Origin: Microcella flavibacter
GTDB taxonomy: Bacteria > Actinomycetota > Actinomycetes > Actinomycetales > Microbacteriaceae
Direction: 5' to 3'
Assembly (NCBI RefSeq): GCF_012530535.1
Contig: NZ_CP051299.1
Location: forward strand, 1,488,001-1,552,000
Length of the DNA: 64,000 bases
Within the stretch, counting starts at the first letter, position 1, and each line of letters opens with the position of its first letter. The notes under the pieces are model-generated. The model was not told the origin of the DNA. It did no database searches and saw only the letters and a program-made list of their open reading frames with translations. A program made the position numbers and the translations under genes. Shown here piece by piece: positions 60,589-64,000 of the stretch.

Positions 60589-61098
60589 ATGACGGATGCC
60601 CCGCCGCCGCAGATCGCGCGCCCCACCCCCCTCGATGCCGTCGACATGGTGCTGCTCGCCGAGCTCGAGTCGAACGCCCGCCTCACGAACGCGGCGCTCG
60701 CCGCCCGGGCGGGCATCGCCGAGTCGACCTGCACGCAGCGGCTGCGGGCGCTCCGGGCCGGAGGCGCCATCCGACGCTTCCGCGCCGACGTCGACCCCGC
60801 CGCCCTCGGCCTCACCATGCAAGCCGTCATCAAGGTGCGGCTCGCGAGCCACAGCCGCGATCAGGTGCACGCCTTCCGCGAGCTGCTGCCGAGCATCCCG
60901 AACGTGCTGACGATCTTCCACCTCGCCGGGGCCGACGATTACCTGCTGCACGTCGCCGTCGACTCGGCCGTCGCGCTGCGCGACCTCGTGCTCGAGCACA
61001 TCACCGTGCACCCGGGCGTGCGGCACACCGAGACGCAGCTGGTGTTCGAGGTCATCGACGGGGCGGGGCTGCTGCCCCGGCCGCGCGAGCAGCGCTAG
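60589..61098 (+). CDS. Lrp/AsnC family transcriptional regulator
   Basis: A 169-residue protein. The HTH is DMVLLAELESNARLTNAALAARAGIAESTCTQRLRALRAGGAI, and the C-terminal RAM domain includes VIKVRLASHSRDQVHAFRELLPSIPNVLTIFHLAGADDYLLHV. It should sense an amino acid, probably a sulfur amino acid or relative, and regulate the divergent trans-sulfuration enzyme. Its stop overlaps the opposing DUF2945 stop by 4 bp. Confidence 0.93.
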   Translation: MTDAPPPQIARPTPLDAVDMVLLAELESNARLTNAALAARAGIAESTCTQRLRALRAGGAIRRFRADVDPAALGLTMQAVIKVRLASHSRDQVHAFRELLPSIPNVLTIFHLAGADDYLLHVAVDSAVALRDLVLEHITVHPGVRHTETQLVFEVIDGAGLLPRPREQR

Positions 61099-61307
61099 GA
61101 GCGCCGGCGCAGCGCCTCGGGCTTGTGCACGGCCTCGCCGCCGCTCTTCTCGCTGCGCACGAGGTACTGCGGCTCGTCCTCCGAGGCGCGCACCGTGCGG
61201 CCGCCCGCCTCGGTGTCGCTCGTGATCTTCCGCACGACCTCGCCGACGGCCTCGTCGCCGTGCGAATCCCATGCCACCTTGTCGCCCTTACGGAAGCTCG
61301 TCGTCAT
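61095..61307 (-). CDS. DUF2945 protein (hypervirulence-associated TUDOR-like)
   Basis: A 70-residue protein. FRKGDKVAWDSHGDEAVGEVVRKITSDTE and YLVRSEKSGGEAVHKPEALRR are the two conserved halves of DUF2945. It is a small beta-barrel, nucleic acid or protein binding by analogy; the function is unknown. ATG 61307 gives the full domain. Confidence 0.88.
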   Translation of the reverse strand: MTTSFRKGDKVAWDSHGDEAVGEVVRKITSDTEAGGRTVRASEDEPQYLVRSEKSGGEAVHKPEALRRRS

Positions 61308-61430
61308 GCGCCGACGGTAACCCGGGCCGCCGAGGGTCGGAAGCGCGCTCTCGGCCGGCGTCCAGCCCCCCGCTGGGAGGCGGCCGGGAGCGGGCTCGAC
61401 CCCGCCGCGCCGGGCGAGCACCCTGGAGGC

Positions 61431-61760
61431 ATGAGCGACGACGACGACACGACGACCGAGACCGAGTTCCGCGAGGTCGTGACCATGGCCCCCGCCGAGC
61501 TCGAGCGCTGGCTCGACACCGAGGAGTCCCGCTCCGTCGGGCAGTCCGACGGCGGCGAGTCGACCGGGCATCGCAGCGGCCGGCGCATCGTCGAGATCCT
61601 GCGCACCAAGAAGGCCGACCTCACCGAGGCCGACCGCGCCCACATGCGGAAGGTCGTCGGCTACGTCCGCCGGCACCTCGCCCAGCGCCCCCAGGGCGAC
61701 GTCAGCGAGACGCGGTGGCGGTACTCGCTCATGAACTGCGGCCACGATCCGCTCGACTGA
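61431..61760 (+). CDS. DUF3140 protein
   Basis: A 109-residue protein. FREVVTMAPAELERWLDTEESRSVG, GRRIVEILRTKKADLTEADRAHMRKVVGYVRRH and ETRWRYSLMNCGHDPL are the conserved DUF3140 blocks, seen also in fungal homologues. It is small, charged and probably DNA- or RNA-interacting; its role is unknown. CTGGAGG precedes the ATG. The gene lies next to DUF2945, a frequent neighbour. Confidence 0.9.
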   Translation: MSDDDDTTTETEFREVVTMAPAELERWLDTEESRSVGQSDGGESTGHRSGRRIVEILRTKKADLTEADRAHMRKVVGYVRRHLAQRPQGDVSETRWRYSLMNCGHDPLD

Positions 61761-61796
61761 GCGGCCGCGCGCCGTCGATGACCGGCGAAGGGATGC

Positions 61797-62852
61797 TCAG
61801 CGCTGGGTGGCCGCGGCCCACGCCGCAAGCTTCCCGGCCGCGGCGCCCGAGTCGATCGACTCGGCCGCGACCGCCATCTGCTCGCGCAGGCGCTCGACGA
61901 GCGGCCGCGAGACCTGCGCCGGATCCTGCGCGAGCCGCCACGACACCAGCCCCGCCGCCGCGTTGAGCAGCACGATGTCGCGCACGGCGCCGGGCTCCCC
62001 CACCAGCACCCGGCGCGCGATCGCGGCGTTGTGCTCCGGCCCCTCGCCGAGGATGTCGGCGATGCTGCTGTAGGCGATGCCGAGATCGCGCGGGTCGATG
62101 TCGTGCTCGGTCACGGCGCCGCGCGACACCTCCCACACGTGGCTGTGCCCCGTCGTGGTGAGCTTGTCGATGCCGTCGTCCCCGCGGTAGACGAGCGCCG
62201 TCGCCCCGCGCGTGCGGAACACGCCGACGATGAGCGGCACCCGCTCGAGGCTCGCGACACCGACCGCGCTGGCCTCGGGCCGCGCCGGGTTGACGAGCGG
62301 GCCGAGCACGTTGAACAGGGTCGAGACGCCGAGCTCGCGCCGCGCCGCGCCGGCATGCCGGAACCCGGGGTGCAGCACGGCCGCGTTGAGGTACGTGAGC
62401 CCGACCTCGTCGAAGACGCGTGCCAGCCGATCCGGCTCGAGGTCGAGGGCGATGCCGAGAGCGCCCAGCACGTCGGAGGCGCCCGAGGCGCTGCTCGCTG
62501 CGCGGTTGCCGTGCTTGGCCACCGGTACGCCGGCGGCCGCCGCGACGATCGACGCCACCGAGGAGACGTTGACCACGGCGCCGTAGGGGTCGCCGCCGGT
62601 TCCGACGATGTCGAGCACCATGGCCGGGATGCCCACCGGCAGCGCGTGCGCGAGAGCAGCATCCCGGAACCCGACGATCTCATCGATCGTCTCGCCCTTG
62701 GCCCGCAGCGCCACCAGGAACCCCGCCAGCTGAACCGGTGTCGCCTCCCCCGCCATGACCTGCTCCATGGCCCAGCTGGACTCGGCGATCGACAGATCCT
62801 GCCGCTCCAGCAATCGGGTGAGCAGCGCGGGCCAGGTCGGGGTGGCGGACAT
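61797..62852 (-). CDS. trpD: Anthranilate phosphoribosyltransferase
   Basis: A 351-residue protein. The PRPP-binding loop is [17 protein letters not shown] near residue 80, followed by [25 protein letters not shown] near 108 and [19 protein letters not shown] near 160. It transfers phosphoribose to anthranilate in tryptophan synthesis. It stands apart from other trp genes, divergent from ctaE; the same trpD-ctaE-qcrC order occurs in M. tuberculosis (Rv2192c-Rv2194). Confidence 0.96.
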   Translation of the reverse strand: MSATPTWPALLTRLLERQDLSIAESSWAMEQVMAGEATPVQLAGFLVALRAKGETIDEIVGFRDAALAHALPVGIPAMVLDIVGTGGDPYGAVVNVSSVASIVAAAAGVPVAKHGNRAASSASGASDVLGALGIALDLEPDRLARVFDEVGLTYLNAAVLHPGFRHAGAARRELGVSTLFNVLGPLVNPARPEASAVGVASLERVPLIVGVFRTRGATALVYRGDDGIDKLTTTGHSHVWEVSRGAVTEHDIDPRDLGIAYSSIADILGEGPEHNAAIARRVLVGEPGAVRDIVLLNAAAGLVSWRLAQDPAQVSRPLVERLREQMAVAAESIDSGAAAGKLAAWAAATQR

Positions 62853-62918
62853 GTGAGAAGGCTAGCCAATCACCGCGAGAAGGCATGTCGTCGGGCAAGA
62901 ACTTCCAGGATCATCGGT

Positions 62919-62924
62919 CATAAT
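62919..62924 (+). promoter_or_regulatory. -10 element CATAAT of ctaE
   Basis: CATAAT ends 6 nt before GTG 62931; leaderless type in the 78 bp gap to divergent trpD. Confidence 0.5.
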
Positions 62925-62930
62925 GGACGA

Positions 62931-63560
62931 GTGACCAGCACCTCTCTCTCGAGCTCGCTCAGCGCTCCCACGATCAACCGCCCGAATACCGTCGCGGTCG
63001 GCACGATCGTGTGGCTGGGCAGCGAAGTCATGTTCTTCGCCGGCCTCTTCGCGATCTACTTCACCCTGCGATCCACCTCGCCGGAGCTGTGGGAGGCGGG
63101 CACGGAGTTGTTCAACGTCCCCTTCGCGGCGGTGAACACCACCATCCTCGTGCTCTCCTCGGTCACCGCCCAGTTCGGCGTGTTCGCCGCCGAGCGCTTG
63201 CAGCCGCGGCGCACGGGCTGGAAGCCGACGCAGTGGGGCATGGTCGAGTGGTTCTTCCTGACGTTCGCGATGGGCGCGGTCTTCGTCGTCGGCCAGGTCT
63301 ACGAATACGCGATCCTCGTCAGTGAATCCGTCACGCTCACCTCGGACGCCTTCGGCTCGTCCTTCTACCTCACCACGGGCTTCCACGGCCTGCATGTGAC
63401 CGGCGGTCTCATCGCCTTCCTCCTCGTCATCGGCCGCGCGTACGCCGTCAAGGTGTTCACCCACCGCGACGCCATGAGCGCGATCGTCGTGTCGTACTAC
63501 TGGCACTTCGTCGACGTGGTCTGGATCGGTCTCTTCATCGTCATCTACGTCCTCCAGTAA
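62931..63560 (+). CDS. ctaE: Cytochrome c oxidase subunit III
   Basis: A 209-residue membrane protein with five helices, as usual for the short actinobacterial form. [22 protein letters not shown] begins near residue 25, and [26 protein letters not shown] and [22 protein letters not shown] (the conserved HGxHV and YWHFVDxVW motifs) follow. It is part of the aa3 oxidase of the bcc-aa3 supercomplex. qcrC follows after 25 bp. Confidence 0.96.
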   Translation: MTSTSLSSSLSAPTINRPNTVAVGTIVWLGSEVMFFAGLFAIYFTLRSTSPELWEAGTELFNVPFAAVNTTILVLSSVTAQFGVFAAERLQPRRTGWKPTQWGMVEWFFLTFAMGAVFVVGQVYEYAILVSESVTLTSDAFGSSFYLTTGFHGLHVTGGLIAFLLVIGRAYAVKVFTHRDAMSAIVVSYYWHFVDVVWIGLFIVIYVLQ

Positions 63561-63585
63561 GCAACGGAAACGAGACGCACTCCCC

Positions 63586-64000
63586 ATGGCACCCTCCTCT
63601 TCCTCCTCCTCCGCGGCGGCGCCGACACGACGCACCGGTCGACGGCATCCGCTCGTGGCCGCAGCCCTGCTCGTCATCGGCCTGCTTGCGACCGGCGGCG
63701 CCTACGCGGTCGCGACGACGACTGCAACCGCCGAGTCGACCACCGCGAGCACCAAGATGGTCGATGAGGGCGGCAAGCTGTTCGCCGCCAACTGCGCCAG
63801 CTGCCACGGTCTGCAGGGCCAGGGCGCCGAGACCGGCCCGAGCCTCGTGGGCGTGGGCGCTCTCGCCGTGGACTTCCAGGTCGGAACCGGCCGCATGCCC
63901 ATGGCAGCCTCCGGCCCCCAGGCCGAGGTCAAACCCGTCCAGTTCACGCAGGATCAGATCGACGCCATGGGCGCCTGGGTCGCCCAGCTCGGCCCGGGCC
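63586..64000 (+). CDS. qcrC: Cytochrome bc1 complex diheme cytochrome c subunit, 5' part
   Basis: The first 138 residues are present; the gene continues past the window end. A Ser/Ala-rich start and one membrane helix (HPLVAAALLVIGLLATGGAYAVA, about residues 25-45) precede the first cytochrome c domain with heme motif CASCH (in FAANCASCHGLQGQGAETGPSL, near residue 70) and the Met ligand region GRMPMA. It carries electrons from bc1 to the oxidase in actinobacteria, replacing a soluble cytochrome c. Confidence 0.95.
   Translation, partial: MAPSSSSSSAAAPTRRTGRRHPLVAAALLVIGLLATGGAYAVATTTATAESTTASTKMVDEGGKLFAANCASCHGLQGQGAETGPSLVGVGALAVDFQVGTGRMPMAASGPQAEVKPVQFTQDQIDAMGAWVAQLGPG

Overview
The window is very GC-rich, gene-dense chromosomal DNA with many GTG starts and 4-8 bp gene overlaps. 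The gene content (RbpA, PafB/PafC, DnaE2 mutasome, HelY, CtaE-QcrC, DUF1206, DUF7882, DUF2975) points to Actinomycetota, most likely Micrococcales/Microbacteriaceae. That placement is inferred from gene content and order; no rRNA is present.

Layout. 1-3.1 kb: end of a GT4 glycosyltransferase, histidine phosphatase, sirtuin, TrmH-like methyltransferase. 3.2-6.6 kb: a broken, chimeric beta-galactosidase/alpha-galactosidase locus facing a LacI regulator across two LacI-type operators. 6.6-13.5 kb: D,D-carboxypeptidase, SGNH hydrolase, stress membrane protein, DinB, helicase, PLP enzyme. 13.5-21.4 kb: two tandem DUF1206 membrane proteins, then the SOS mutasome ImuA-ImuB-DnaE2 behind a perfect LexA box. 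21.6-25.2 kb: HAD phosphatase, DUF2834 and Pr6Pr membrane proteins, an apparently circularly permuted flavin amine oxidase lipoprotein, tRNA-Leu(GAG). 25.3-39.8 kb: M20 peptidase, UppP, PAC2, HAD, TrmI, FKBP, PafB, PafC, TatA, TatC, HelY, Lnt, Ppm1, RbpA. This is the classical actinobacterial proteasome/Tat neighbourhood, but without Mpa, Dop, Pup, PrcBA or PafA. 39.9-44.7 kb: GDPD, SPFH/NfeD pair, SDR, NUDIX, DUF336, two small membrane proteins.

44.7-48.9 kb is an acquired, visibly lower-GC island: paired 19 bp palindromes, the N-terminal part of a tyrosine integrase, a complete IS3-family element, a serine resolvase, and a CmtR-CadD cadmium module. 49-56.4 kb: DUF7882 and a partner protein, alpha/beta hydrolase, HTH/DUF2975 pair, UvrA-like ABC protein behind a 21 bp palindrome, epimerase-like protein, sigma factor with a probable anti-sigma or membrane partner, YchJ. 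56.4-59.3 kb: response regulator, histidine kinase and PepSY protein; the regulator gene and the PepSY gene share the same promoter architecture. 59.3-64 kb: trans-sulfuration-type PLP enzyme with divergent Lrp regulator, DUF2945, DUF3140, TrpD, CtaE and the start of QcrC.

Common threads are DNA-damage tolerance (DinB, ImuA/ImuB/DnaE2, PafBC, UvrA-like protein), envelope functions (UppP, Lnt, Ppm1, Tat, carboxypeptidase) and a strong pattern of leaderless-type promoters, in which a TAnnnT-like -10 box ends 6-8 nt before the start codon. The most unusual items are the permuted amine oxidase, the GH42/GH36 chimera, the collapsed pupylation locus and the CTTCAG-repeat regulon.
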